A stretch of DNA of 64,000 nt, from assembly GCA_004352715.1 (NCBI GenBank), contig SCFE01000002.1, forward strand, positions 3,711,428 to 3,775,427, written 5' to 3'. The position numbers and the translations under genes were made by a program. Shown here one piece after another: positions 35,441 through 48,359 of the stretch. Under the pieces are notes generated by a model that was not told where the DNA came from, made no database searches, and saw only the letters and a program-made list of their open reading frames with translations. This stretch comes from Hofstenia miamia. Lineage: Eukaryota > Xenacoelomorpha > Acoela. How positions within the stretch are numbered: position 1 is the stretch's first letter; every line of letters starts with the position of its first letter.

Positions 35441-36974
35441 AAAGCTTTATGCAAATCTGTTGCGTGAGAAAATTCCAGAGTCTTCTAAATAATTAGAAAA
35501 TATTGCTGATGACAATTATAGATTTTAAACTTTTGCTATAGATTATATCTTTAATATTTCACACACAAAATAATTTAATTTTAAATTTTCCTTTATTGCC
35601 TCTAAATCAGTAAGTTTTCACAATTTTTATAATTTAAATTGTTGAGGAGAAGAAGCTTAGTACGATATTTCATTAAAGTGATTCAATGAATTTTTCCAAA
35701 TCAAAGTAAAAACTAATTCTAATTAAATCATAGTTAATTATGCTCTGTTTTTGAATGTCTAAATAGAAAATTAACGGTTTATTTCAAAAGAATGAAGCAT
35801 AACCTATTATAAGCGTTATCCCCTAAATTAAAATTAATAAATATATATGAAGCGTCCTCATTAGCTTAGAAGTGCATGAGTCAGTAAATCATTGATAATG
35901 AGATGTTTCCTATTTTAAACTAGTTTGTAAAATTTTATTTTTCAGAAAGAAATTTTTGTAAATACTAAAACGCAAGGCTTCACCCTGCTATTTACATGAC
36001 AACATCAGCAGGTGTCAAAGAAGTTTTTCTTCGTTAAAAAAACGTATATCTAAAGAAATTTTTTTTGCTGAGAATGTAAATATTTATATTGGTTTTAAAT
36101 AGAAGTTTTTATAGTTTGTAGTTTTTCTAAACAACAATTTTAAGCATATGCCAGGTTAATTTCACGCACGTTTTGATTTAATATTTTGGTTGCTATAATC
36201 ATCAATCAACATCAAGAATTTCATTAAAAAAGCAATATTTAAAGAAAAGAAAAACCGGCTGGTATCTAGAAGATATTTACAAATGACTAATGTAATTTGA
36301 GCTCTTAAATGTATGCAATTAAAATGAGACCATTTTCAAAAGTTATTCTACAACACAAGCATGACATCAATCAAAACAAACACCTAAATATGTTCCTTAA
36401 GCGTAGTGTTCCAAATCATAATTCAATATAACTATTTACAAATTTTTACATATAGCACAGCAAACGCTTTCAAAATGAGCTAAGCAATTCTAGTAAAGTA
36501 ATAGAGCAAATGGAATAAATGATTCAAAATTTTAATTAATTTCATTTTTCACTTAGTTTTTTGTATTCTTCGAAAGCATCGACAACCATAACCGATAAAG
36601 CTGTAGTTCACAATAGGTAATGAATTGTATTTTTAGATCTATTTCCCTTCTTAATATTTCATAACAGTTACGCGTTGTTATGCAATTGGTGTGTATATCA
36701 AATTAGTAGTGATTACGAAACCAAAACTGCAATTAAATCTTTCTTAAAACTAGCTTATTGCATCGTTTCATAATTCGTTCAAGGGTTTTTACTCAACAAG
36801 TCTAAATTTAGACTAGACATGACATTCTTGGTTTGAAATGCATTTTTTGAAATAAGATTTGTTTATTGCATTTCTTCACGTTATTGAGACTTAAATATTT
36901 TTTTAAGATTAAATACTTAAGCAGAACTCCCGAATTTAATGTAATCATTTACTTATTTACTAAAGTGATAAATA
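35441..36974. other. Non-coding
   Basis: Very AT-rich, with stops in all frames. Nothing recognised. Confidence 0.5.
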
Positions 36975-37159
36975 GGGCAACCCAAAAGTCATTTTTCACA
37001 ATGCAACGCATCAAAACATGACTCCGGTCAACAATGAGTCACGAACGATCTTCTGGGCTAGCAATACTACATATTGATAAGAATCTAGTAAATGAATATA
37101 TGACTGAAAGAGTAAGCTCTCTACTGAATGCAGAAACACGTAGATTAAAGGAAAAATGA
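36975..37159 (+). pseudogene. hAT transposase C-terminal dimerisation segment (relic)
   Basis: One frame reads SFFTMQRIKT, a stop, LRSTMSHERSSGLAILHIDK, then NLVNEYMTERVSSLLNAETR and a natural TGA at 37157. This is the hAT-family C-terminal dimer domain pattern 'ERSFS.L..IKT.LRSTM...RL..LA.L.IHK', as in TTF/MYM-type zinc-finger hAT proteins. One internal stop replaces the residue before LRST. The rest of the transposase is not found upstream, so it is a fragment. Confidence 0.6.
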
Positions 37160-37250
37160 AATTTTTTTATTAAAAAGGAAGTTTTTATACATGCATATGT
37201 AGGTAAGATGTATTTTTGAAAAAATATAGCTATTGTAATAATACATGATC

Positions 37251-37251
<1 letters not shown>

Positions 37252-37287
<36 letters not shown>

Positions 37288-37340
37288 TTTATTATCAATT
37301 GGTGCCCTAAGTTACGACAATATACAAGGTGTCTAAAACT
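37252..37340. repeat. (TA)n array plus left end of the mariner-type MITE
   Basis: About 15 TA units followed by TTATCAATTGGTGCCCTAAG and ACGACAATATACAAGGTGTC, matching 30820-30870. It is cut by an N gap at 37341. Confidence 0.75.
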
Positions 37341-37456
37341 NNNNNNNNNNNNNNNNNNNNNNNNNNNNNNNNNNNNNNNNNNNNNNNNNNNNNNNNNNNN
37401 NNNNNNNNNNNNNNNNNNNNNNNNNNNNNNNNNNNNNNNNNNNNNNNNNNNNNNNN
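37341..37456. other. Assembly gap (116 N)
   Basis: The gap interrupts a MITE copy. The right flank begins with a TA run and AAGAGCCCCCC. Confidence 1.
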
Positions 37457-37848
37457 ATATATATAAGAGCCCCCCTACATTTCAAGTCTGGTTGCGTCTT
37501 TGTTTCGTAATAAAGATTAATTGTAAGTTTAAACCACACGATTTGAAAAATAGCTAACACCCAAATAAATGAAATATTATTTGAATTAGACATAAATTTT
37601 TATTTTAATTCTTAGCAACAATTTACATTTTCTGGTGGGAATTTCATGTTAGTTTATTAATCAGGTATGTGGTTTCCTTATTAGGCCCCTGTGAACAGCT
37701 TCTTAAAATAGATATATATATATATATAGATATTGTATGGAAAATATTAATAAAAAATAGAATATAGATTGAAAAGCTTAGTTTATGCGCAACTTTAATA
37801 TATATACACTACGAATAATTGACATCAATGTATTTGCGAATCAGTTGC

Positions 37849-37926
37849 ATTGAGAAACTTTCTTTTATGACATTTTGTGTTCACATAATTGAGAAACTTT
37901 CTTTTATGACATTTTGTGTTCACATA
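37849..37926 (+). repeat. 39-bp unit tandemly repeated twice
   Basis: Two identical 39-bp units beginning ATTGAGAAACTTTCTTTTAT. No coding content. Confidence 0.9.
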
Positions 37927-38295
37927 TATTGTTGAGTTTTTGTGTTCCTCATATATTTTGTGAAGTCTAAGTTTACCATATATCTTTGTAATTGAAACGG
38001 TTGTTTTAGCATTTGAAAGCTTAAGTATTTATTTCCATAGTAAAAAGAAGTAACAATTCAAAAATATACCCCACATTTATATTTTCATTTTTTATGTGAC
38101 CGCGCAAAAACCTGCATACATTTCCCACTCGGTGCAACATAACACTCACTGCATTGTAAGGTGCAATCAAGAGCGATCAATGCATAAGACCATCCAAATT
38201 CAGCCCTCAAGCTTGTCTATTAATATTCTTCTAGATTGAATATAGAATTGCTCTTTTCAGGTTATCTCTTACATACACACACCCACACACGCACA

Positions 38296-38327
<32 letters not shown>

Positions 38328-38474
38328 NNNNNNNNNNNNNNNNNNNNNNNNNNNNNNNNNNNNNNNNNNNNNNNNNNNNNNNNNNNNNNNNNNNNNNNNN
38401 NNNNNNNNNNNNNNNNNNNNNNNNNNNNNNNNNNNNNNNNNNNNNNNNNNNNNNNNNNNNNNNNNNNNNNNNNN
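38328..38474. other. Assembly gap (147 N) inside a TA/CA microsatellite
   Basis: (TA)n on the left and CACACA(TA)n on the right. Confidence 1.
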
Positions 38475-38513
<39 letters not shown>

Positions 38514-39434
38514 GAATAGCCATAAAACTCAAAGGAAATAAAAAACAATATATATGCATTACCATATATTTAGACTGCTCTTCGATGCAATGCACAAACA
38601 TTCCTTTTACGCAAATACTTGCAATAAGCAAAGTTAATGTTTAAATACATCAAAATAAACATTTTCAACAATTTATTCATTCAAGATTTCTTATCAACAA
38701 ACAAATTTCTTCTTTTCCTGTGACAAAATTTTTTCCAGAACATGTTACGCATTCAACTAAGATTGAATTTTTCTTTGATATATTAATAAACTGATTTCAA
38801 AAAAACGTAAGGTAATGAACGGTTTGCATGACATTCAGATTTTATGTGGGATATCATATTCCAATTGTTTCTAGGAGACAATTTTCTAATGACTGAAAAC
38901 TTCTTGAAAATTGTCAACAGGAAAAAGACTGTGCAGGATGTAAATAAAATATTCCTGAAAACATGGTGGTCTATATTATGTATATATAAATATTTATTCA
39001 TTGCAAGTATGTGAACCCCACATTGAACAAGCATTACAATGCAAAAAATCTAGCAATAGGCTAAGTTATATGCATGCAATTTCTAATAAAAAGAGCTGTT
39101 TACATGCTTAGAACAAACTAATACCTCCAAACATGTTTCCATACAAACTATTCTGCAGTTCGTATGAGAATATTTCTAAGCTAACATGTACCAATGTGCG
39201 CCAATTAAAAACAAACAACGATTCAATCAAACATAATAGTTAATCTTTATAATGCAAATTCCAGAAACACTATCGCAAGGGATTGAAAAAATCAAGTTTC
39301 TATGCAGATGGGCTGTTTATCAAATGCAATAAATTTTTATGGCACTTCTAAGACTGTGAGAAATTGTATTTTGTAGTTTTAAAGTAATCTAGCAATTAAA
39401 AAAATATCTATTAAAAGAATTTGTGAATCCCATC

Positions 39435-39476
<42 letters not shown>

Positions 39477-40648
39477 CAAGACTTCATTTGTTAATACCAT
39501 AAAGACTTTGTATTTTTTACATTACTAGGAAACTGCCCGCGCTGTACATGGGAATTTCAATGGACTGTATTAGATATTTAATATATGAATAAACTTTAAA
39601 CAAACCATATGTTGTGTTTTTAATATTTTAGGAACGAAATAAGTAATAAATGTGATCATCATACATTGGTAAAATGATTTTTATTCACAATTTTATTATA
39701 TGACACTCCTTAATTAACCATTTAATATTATAAGCACATTCAAAACATGGTAACTCCTAATGTAAAGGCGTGTATAGAATCAAAACAAAATCGAGTTCAT
39801 TATTGTAGGTGTATAGATTGTTAATATATCTCTCATTTTTTAAAAAATAAACATTTGCAGACTTTCAATAAATTTCAAAATATATACTGAATTCTTTGTA
39901 TCAATTTCAGGTATATCGCGTTCCCAATCCATTTATCCCATTTAATATATGTTTTCAAATCTCAAGTTTTAAACAGTATTTAAAGTCCAATTAATAAAGT
40001 TCAATGAATCCTTTTCAAACACATGCAAATTGTTGCAAACAAATTTCCACTTTTCTATTTCCCACAATTGCCTGATCTATATAAGGCAGGTCTTGCTCCC
40101 AAATAACTTAGACATTTTTTTAACCCTTGAAAGGATTGTCTAAGTTGAATTCATTTACAACTTAAATTCTTTAGTCTTCGGTTGCATTGTGTGAGTTTTA
40201 ATGGCAGGAACTTTGCTCATACCCGATTTTTGTCTATAGAGCGATATACAAATTTAATGTATGTTTTGTGTATACACAAAGCAGTCCTTAAATTTGAGCA
40301 TGCGTAATTTGCTATCCACTAAATTATATATATTCTGTTGCACAAATGTCCTGTAACCTTGGAAAAACGCGTTGATTCCTAATTTTTTTGAGTACCCAGG
40401 ATTTAATTCAAAGTGCTATCTACAGCCATTGCAATTCCATGGATCATTATTTTCAGGTATTTTGAAAGAGTTAGAAGACTCAAGGACATTATGTTTGAAG
40501 GAATTATGTAAGTACGTTTGGCAATAACATGTCTTGTTCTAGTGAAGGTCATTGAAAAAAGAGCATTTACGCTATTATGCAAGGCACATGCATACATGAA
40601 TATAAACGGGTGTTATTGTTCTTTTTGTGTTAAGTTGTGTCATTTATA

Positions 40649-42208
40649 TAGGGCGTCCTAAAAGAATCAATGCCACTTTGATTTGCTCTCATTTAGAAAA
40701 TATTTGATTTAATCCTATCTCGGCTGGGCTTTTTACTCACTTTTAAAGCCGATGGGTTGCTCCAACAGCAACCTTTTAGAAAATCAATTCTATTCAAATC
40801 CAAGCAGCGAAGCCTGGCAGGACTATAGCTTCCATATGCCTGAATACTAAGAAAACAAAAGTACATTTTTTCTAATCTGACGTCACAATGGGGGCTGTAG
40901 GCCAAATTGAAAAATGTGTTCCAAGACACCAACAACGCTAATATTTGGCAGGGTGGTGGCCAATTATAAAGTGAACACATTGAGAAAGTAATCATCCGAT
41001 GTTATCCTAACCTGATGTTTTGAAGGCAACTTTTTGATGAAGATAAAGATATTAGCTTTTTTAGAGAAATATGTGTGTAATTAGAAATATAATTAAAGTA
41101 TGCTTTTTATTTTTAGACATTTGTCTTGCTAGCAATATTTTAGGAAAAGTAAAAAATTATCAGCATCAAATCTTCTTACAAATTGGATATTAAACAAAAT
41201 TATAAAGGAAGGCGCTTCAACTGGCGTATTTTAGATTGTTCAAAGTTTTGAAAGTATTTATTGCTAGCATTTTATTATCTTTAAGTATTTCGCTACTTAA
41301 AATTATCAATTTAGCATTGTAATAACAAATACAACGCAATTACCCAAAATGCAATGTATTTCCTACAATAGTATTTATTATAATAACATCAACTGTAATT
41401 AATGTTTTTGTACAAGTCAATGTATGTAATATTTAAGAAATTGTAGAAGAATGTTCGCATGTTGGTTGTAAGTGTCTCCAAATTTTAGTATACAAATGGA
41501 AATTATTCTTTCCTTAATAATTATATTTTCTATGTCGTTTTGGTAGCGTTTGATGTTTCAAATTGTAGTCAAACCTCAGTTATCGAACGCTTCTGTTCTC
41601 GACCAAATCGGTTTTCGACCAAAAAGTTCGATAATTTTACCTCTTAGAACTCGACCAAATTTCGGCTTTCCATTAAACCGAAAGAAGACGAGCCTACCCG
41701 AACCCGGCATACTTGCAAGCCGAGTGAACTCCATAGCGCATTTGCGATCAAAGTTCGTTTTGAGCAGACGTGTTCTCTCTTATTTACGTAAATTCAACTT
41801 TTTTCATCTTTGTACCGTCTATTAACCCCTAATCATGGGTCCAAAGAAAAATTGTTTCGGTTTTCGAACAAATCACTTTTCGAACAGCCTTTTCAAATGG
41901 ATTATGTTCGAAAACCGAGGTTTAACCGTATGACATTTTTTACGTCGTTTTGATGCCTTTGTGCTGAGGTAGGACTTAAGTAGCAACTTCAACTGATTTG
42001 GAATGCAAATTCTATCGGATTAAATCTTTTAAGTAAAAGAAAGCTTCCAAAAAAGCCGAATTTATTCAATAGAATACAAATAGTAGGCAAATCAAAATCT
42101 TGTTGCGAGGGGCTCTCTATCCTCTTCCAGACACGTGTCATTCTCATTCCAAGTCAGTTGAAATTGGCAAAACCAAAATTGCTTTGTTTCTTTTGGTGCA
42201 CCCTGTAT
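40649..42208. mobile_element. Mariner/Tc1-type element with nested MITE
   Basis: The left end is GGGCGTCCTAAAAGAATCAA after TATA. The right end on the minus strand is CAGGGTGCACCAAAAGAAAC after TATA. About 26 of 32 terminal positions pair. The interior is unrecognised and contains a Tigger-like MITE at 41568-41928. The transposase tail present in copy 1 (1208-1416) is not seen here, so the two copies retain different parts. Confidence 0.55.
41568..41928 (+). mobile_element. Tigger/pogo-like MITE (internal deletion derivative)
   Basis: Inverted ends GTCAAACCTCAGTTATCGAA and, on the minus strand, CGGTTAAACCTCGGTTTTCG are flanked by TA on both sides, the pogo/Tigger target site. Further inverted words (TTCGACC, TTCGAAC) extend inward. 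At 41835 an ATGGGTCCAAAGAAAA stretch encodes MGPKK, a common start of Tigger-type transposases, and the right TIR follows soon after. This suggests a leader and start codon joined to the 3' end by deletion of the gene body. Confidence 0.65.
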
Positions 42209-42751
42209 ATACCTTCATTGTGATTGGACATTGATAATGTTAACATTTACATAACATCTTGAAAGAGTAATTTTCAGTAAGTACTCCATAACTCTAGAAA
42301 AAGTTTTGCCAAATGCCGGGTAAGTCAACGCAAATATGTGCCAAGCCATTACCAGCACTATGCCTAAAATTTTTATGCGAAGAACAAAACATTTTATTAG
42401 CAAAAAACTTATTTGCATAATATCTTATTATTTTTGCTTATCCAAGAGAAATTTTCTAATTGAGAACCCGCATATGATAACCTAAACTAGTAATGGAGAC
42501 ATATTTATGTGATGATTTTTACCTGTATTTGTCTATCTGTAGATCCTTCTCTTTGCGAAGCCGAAGTTTTGAAGGGTTGTACATAGAATTGTAGTATAAC
42601 TATTAAACATGGGGATTTTATATGTTTTAATGATATAACTGATTTTGTGTAGTTCTTAGCAAACATTTCTATTAACCAAAAATCTACATAGAAAATTCTA
42701 TTACTCTCTACTTAAGTATATATATATATATATAATATATATATATAATAT
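42209..42751. other. Non-coding, ending in a TA array
   Basis: No gene recognised. Interrupted TA run at 42716-42751. Confidence 0.5.
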
Positions 42752-43173
42752 NNNNNNNNNNNNNNNNNNNNNNNNNNNNNNNNNNNNNNNNNNNNNNNNN
42801 NNNNNNNNNNNNNNNNNNNNNNNNNNNNNNNNNNNNNNNNNNNNNNNNNNNNNNNNNNNNNNNNNNNNNNNNNNNNNNNNNNNNNNNNNNNNNNNNNNNN
42901 NNNNNNNNNNNNNNNNNNNNNNNNNNNNNNNNNNNNNNNNNNNNNNNNNNNNNNNNNNNNNNNNNNNNNNNNNNNNNNNNNNNNNNNNNNNNNNNNNNNN
43001 NNNNNNNNNNNNNNNNNNNNNNNNNNNNNNNNNNNNNNNNNNNNNNNNNNNNNNNNNNNNNNNNNNNNNNNNNNNNNNNNNNNNNNNNNNNNNNNNNNNN
43101 NNNNNNNNNNNNNNNNNNNNNNNNNNNNNNNNNNNNNNNNNNNNNNNNNNNNNNNNNNNNNNNNNNNNNNNNN
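42752..43173. other. Assembly gap (422 N)
   Basis: TA array on the left. The right flank joins block A sequence matching 1718 onward. Confidence 1.
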
Positions 43174-43220
43174 CATTAAATGTTATCAAGCTACGAATAT
43201 ATGCATATTGATTTTTCTCA

Positions 43221-44821
43221 TAGGTTGCATGAAAACACATTCTCTATTTGTAAATGAGAAACCTGATGATTAAGCAATTTCATAAAATTTGCACGGCTGC
43301 TGCTTCCAAATGCTCTTTTATCGCCATTTCCAGGCTGTGGCCAGTTTGCGAATATTGAGCATTTTGCAATTCTATTTCAATAAGTTTATCATTTTCTTTT
43401 TCCCACATCTTTCTAATACTATTAGGGTTAAAACGAAATTCGCGATAATATGGAAAAAAAATTTAAGCTGCTTTCAAAATTAATTTTGTCATGACCGTTT
43501 TTCTTTCATGTCGACCATTGCCGAAAACGTAATTAGGTTTCACTCCATTTAATTGAGTAGTATATCGCTTCACATTATGTTTTAAGCAAGGTCGTTGTTT
43601 AGGTATAACAAACAAGTTAACAGAATATTTAGTACCAGTTTTATGATTTCGAGTTTTAATTGTCTCTCCATTAAGTAGAATTTCTAAATCATTAACATTT
43701 ATATCAAGAATTGGGCCCGGTCTAGAATTAATTGGTATTTGTAAAAAACTAAAAGTTTAGAACTTTTTCATTTAGTATACTATGATTTTCCACATCATTT
43801 TCCAATACATTTTCAATGTCCTTTACTAATTTAATCACTATCTCTTTAGGAGGAGCCTTTTCAAATTTTAGAATTTATTGGCGCATGGGGTTTTCTCGGC
43901 TTGAAGTTGTTGCATAAGTATCTATAATTTCGTTTAAAAAGGTCATTAAATTTTCTCAAATCGAACCGAATTTTATAATTTAAATTTCAATCAAGGAATT
44001 TTGCAAACTGCAAAGGCAAAATAATTAATATTAGTATTGTAGATCCAGAATACAGTTTGCAGTTTTCATCCAGCAATTGTTCCAAGTTATCTAAGGTTTT
44101 AAAATAATTGGTTTCTTCAAAGACCATTCTCAAAAATGTTCTATTTTATTTTCCTTGATTGCATTTAATAGAAGATGCATGAATTCCTCTTATACTTTGT
44201 CAATTTGCTCGCTTACTAAAAAAATCGTTAAACAATGCATTAGATTTTTCATTAATGAAAATTGCTTTTAAGTTTCTTGGAGCTTCGTCCAATGTTGATG
44301 ACTGTATTAATTTGATAATTTTTTCACCGCATTTATGCCTGCTTGAATTTAGAAAGCGAACTTTACATCCATTACATTGGAAAACCTTTCCAAATTTCTT
44401 GTACGATAAAAATCAAGCAAGAATTTTCTAGCATCCGGCCCTCCGTATTGAATGATGATTGGTAAGATCGTTTCTCATTTTCTTTATGTTTACTGTTGAA
44501 CATATCACACAATCATTAATTTTTTGTACATGACGGTTTTGATGTTTTGTTTGAGATGTACATGTACTGCCATTATTTTTTGTTTAAGCAATAATCGCCT
44601 TCTAAAATTATTTCGTAAAATTGTCTCTTTATTCTTAAGGATTGTTATCTCATTCATAATGATTGTATTTGGAGTTGATATTGTGCTCGGTAAATTTCTA
44701 TTAGAAGGAGTACTTTGAGAAGAACATTCTTCGTTTGAGAAATCATCACTAAAATGCTAAAAACAAATAAAATTTGCTTTATTATATATTTACTTACGTC
44801 AGAGATATCCATTGCCATCAT
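43221..44821 (-). pseudogene. Decayed zinc-finger-like gene relic (copy 2)
   Basis: Counterpart of 1761-3363. The start exon (MMAMDISD), the ~41-bp intron with GTAAGT donor and the following exon are conserved. The cysteine lost to a stop in copy 1 is intact here (CNGCKVRFLNSSRHKCGEK), supporting a CxxC...HxC metal-binding motif. The frames still break near the A-run after LLLKQK and elsewhere. A start exon and splice sites shared by two diverged copies suggest that the ancestor was a real intron-containing gene. Function unknown. Confidence 0.45.
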
Positions 44822-45008
44822 GGCTTGCGATTTACTAATTAAAAATATCAATTACTGAAAATACATAGTGCCCTGGATTTGTAATTGTCTTATACAAAAA
44901 GCTCTGGTATATTTTTTTTAGAAAATCCCAATGTTTTTGCACGTTTTTGAAGAATTGTTTTATTTGTTGCAATCGAACATAAATTTTATGTAAAAAGATT
45001 ACTGTGTA

Positions 45009-45311
45009 ACATTTTCCTTTCATTTGTACTTTATTTTTTGAAGGTATAAGGCTGGGGCGCTGTGTATAAACCATCAAAAATTTTCAAACAAAAAGTTCAA
45101 CAAAACATTGTTTACACAAATAGAATTAATTTTTATTTGTAAAAAACTAAAAGTAGAACTTTTTCATTTAGTATACTATGATTTTCCACATCATTTGTAA
45201 CATTTTCCTTTCATTTGTACTGTATTTTTTGAACGTATAAGGCTGGGGCGCTGTGTATAAACCATCAAATATTTTCAAACAAAAAGTTCAACAAAACATT
45301 GTTCACATAAA
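45009..45311 (+). repeat. Local partial duplication within block A copy 2
   Basis: 45009-45118 recurs at 45199-45311 with a few mismatches. The spacer (45122-45196) is a copy of 43725-43800. Copy 1 has the segment once. Confidence 0.75.
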
Positions 45312-45362
45312 TATTAATGTATCATTATGTACTAGCAAAGGACAAACGATTTGGAGATTACA

Positions 45363-45648
45363 GGGGTGTACGCAGGATTTTCTGACGGGGGACATCATCT
45401 TCATTCCTTAATGCAGGGCAAAGCCCCTCGAACATTTTTGAAAATATTGAGAAAATAGACCCTAAAAATGCATTTCACGATCCTAGATTTTAAATTTTTC
45501 AATTTTTTACGAAAATTTTTTGATTTATACAGTCAAAAACCTGACGGGGGGATTCCACTATGTCCCCCCCCCCNNNNNNNNNNNNNNNNNNNNNNNNNNN
45601 NNNNNNNNNNNNNNNNNNNNNNNNNNNCCCCCCCCCCTGCGTACTCCA
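45363..45648 (+). mobile_element. CAGGGGYGTACGCAGG MITE, fullest copy
   Basis: The left end is CAGGGGTGTACGCAGGATTT with GACGGGGG. The right end is a long C run followed by TGCGTACTCC, the degraded inverse of the left end. A 54-N gap (45574-45627) interrupts the poly-C tract. Non-coding. Confidence 0.65.
45574..45627. other. Assembly gap (54 N) in a poly-C tract
   Basis: Ten or more C on both sides, so the gap marks homopolymer sequencing failure within the MITE. Confidence 1.
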
Positions 45649-48359
45649 ATGGGAGATTACATGCTCTCAATATGAAATTATTGATATTGTTTAGACAGAG
45701 TACTGATATTTAATAATATAAACATTGTGTGATCCAACTACTGTACATCACATCAATTGTTCATATATTATATTTATTACACTTTATTGAAATGATACAT
45801 CTAGAGATGCACCATTTATACATTGTTCATGTCTAAAGACAACATTTTCCTTAGCATGGGAACTTAAATAATGTTGTTTTAGCGATTCAAAATTATTTGG
45901 ATTACAAATTGGAGTTAATTTAGGAAATAAAATAAAAACATATGCAAATGTTTTAAATTTTTAGGCGTGAGTATACAGTTAAATAACATTTACATAAATC
46001 AAGATTTCAAACTTGTGAAATGGACCTCTGCTGATTAGCCATTGTTCTTAAAGTGCGTGTCTAATTTTGTTTGCTTTTGTTGAAAATAACAACTATCTCT
46101 TAAAAAAATAGGCATGCGCTGTCACGGACACCTCTTCATTTACAAAAAAAATTCAAGCAAAAATTGAAGCATTTGACAATATCACATAATACTAAGTGAT
46201 GGTGATTGTTCATCCATATGCTATAAATGTCTATCACAAGTGACCTACAAAGTTAGTCAAGCAGATCACTAACTAAGATGATCAAGAAACTAGACTTGAA
46301 TTGAATAAATACATGTATCTATGCAGGGATTTTTTTTATTTATTGTCACCAATTAGGGTAGGTCTCGTACCTGGCACGGATAGAGTTATTTGAGCATTGG
46401 AAAAGCATAACAGGTTCTGAGCTTAGCATGATTATATATTGCTGTTCAATGATTTGAATTCTAAAAAGTATATGATTTTTAACCCAACCCAAAATTCAAC
46501 TAATTAATTTTGCCCTTACGTAACACAAGTTTTATTGAGCGTTTAATTTATTTGACTCACGGTGTACATAATGTACACTTTGGTTTACCCAAACCAAAGA
46601 TGCATCAAAGTGTTGCCCAAATGTGATCCAAAAAAACATCAATACGTCCACAGGTTTTGGCCTCTTAATAATATTCATAAACATGTTTGAAAAAACACAT
46701 AAAAATGTATTGTAGTCTGATTGTAGTGCAGAATATACAAATATTGAACTTTAAATATTTGACACAAACAATAAATAATTCTCCTGCAAATGTACATGCA
46801 TAGTGTCTTTCAATGACCCAATCATGACGTATATTGTTTTGAAATATTATCACAACCCATTCTATTGATTGATGAAAACTTTCGATGTTTTGTATACATC
46901 TATGTATATGTATTTTGTGGAAATACTAGCGTTCATGTAAATTTATAACAAAAATAACAACATAGCACATTTCACTATCATCTTCAGATATTGCATTGAT
47001 AAAAACATCGTACTTATGTACATTATATTGTAGCGCAAGTATCTTACAGTTTGAAAATCAGAAGACGTAACATCTCGTATAAATTGAATTAATTTAATCT
47101 ATTTTACAATGTTTTATAAGCAGTGTAATTTCCAATTGTGCTAAGCAAAACCCCATTTTCAAATAAACACTAATCAGCACCATTTAATTTATTTTAAACT
47201 GGTTGATGTATTGTAAATGATAGTTATATGATATATCACATTTATGATTGGATGCACGATTGGTTAATGAATTGACAAAACGTGTTGATAAATCTTCTTT
47301 TGGAAATGGAACTTACTTTGGACTTTGAAATTGCAAAACTTAGTTTCTCAGTGATGTCAACAAAATTAATAAATTTGATTTTTTAGGCAAACTACATGAT
47401 AAGCAGTTTAATGATGGATTGATAATAGCACACTGGCAGGTTTTCTCCTTGCGTTCTTAGTCAAGTAATATATAGCTACGGGCATAGCGGGCTAGGGATG
47501 CTGGCAAATTGTATGTATATATATATATGTATATATATGAATATAGTCAATTGTTTCACAACATTTGAAAATATGTAACCAATATTGACTACAAAATTAT
47601 GCCCACATTTTGTTAAAGATAAATTGGTGAAAAGTGCAATTTTTTCCAACATGTTATTGGTAAATATTTTTCAAGATATGAATCAATCAGCTCAATACGG
47701 TCATAGAGTCCTAAATTTAGTACTAATTAAAAAAACAATTTTTTTCTGATAAACAATAAATATTAACAAAAAGTTTGAATATAAATAACAAATAGTAACT
47801 TAGATATAAATTCCAGACAATTATTGGGGCGATTTAATGTTTAAATACCATGTATTACAAGAAGAAACTGAACTATTGACTTTTGTTTTCTTGACATCAC
47901 AATGCAGTTGCAATAGTTGTAATTCTAAAGCTAATAGAAACAGGAATGAAAAATTGCGGGTAGTGAAATTACAAATAATCATTTAATTTAATACATTCTA
48001 GAAAGAGTATTAATTTCTTTCTGTAGGGTGCATGCTGTAGACATGTATATAATAAGTACAAAATTTAGTACTTGGACGCTGACGAGGATATAAAACTTTG
48101 TTTGTTTTAATAACCAATCATATTCTGTTGATGAGTTCTATTTAAATCTTGTGTTTATGCAGTAGGAATTTCATTGCACACATTCGTTATAGTCATAGAT
48201 CTTAATCACGGCTGAGAATCGTGCAACTGTACTATACACATTCATCATCACCAATTGCTACTCTTAGAGTCTATTGCAGGGAAAACAATCTAAAATCATT
48301 CAGCGTGCAAATTATAACTAATATAATAAGTAAATTTGAAGAAAAATACTCTCTGCACG
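45649..48359. other. Non-coding, block A copy 2
   Basis: Includes 46439-46889, which corresponds to the N gap of copy 1, and a short TA/TATG array at 47513-47540. The segment 47795-48360 is absent from copy 1. No gene recognised. Confidence 0.55.

Larger units (their letters stand above)
37457..40609. other. Non-coding with microsatellites
   Basis: TA arrays at 37711-37730, 38298-38327, 38478-38511 and 39437-39472, and an (AC)n-like patch at 38272-38296 around an N gap (38328-38474). Short open frames in the interval are AT-rich or N-bridged and unsupported. A GC-richer patch GCCCGCGCTGTACATGGG near 39536 is unexplained. Confidence 0.5.

Noticed and set aside
37849-37926. Two 39-bp repeats as a CRISPR array
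   Set aside because: Units are directly adjacent without spacers and the genome is eukaryotic; it is a plain tandem duplication.
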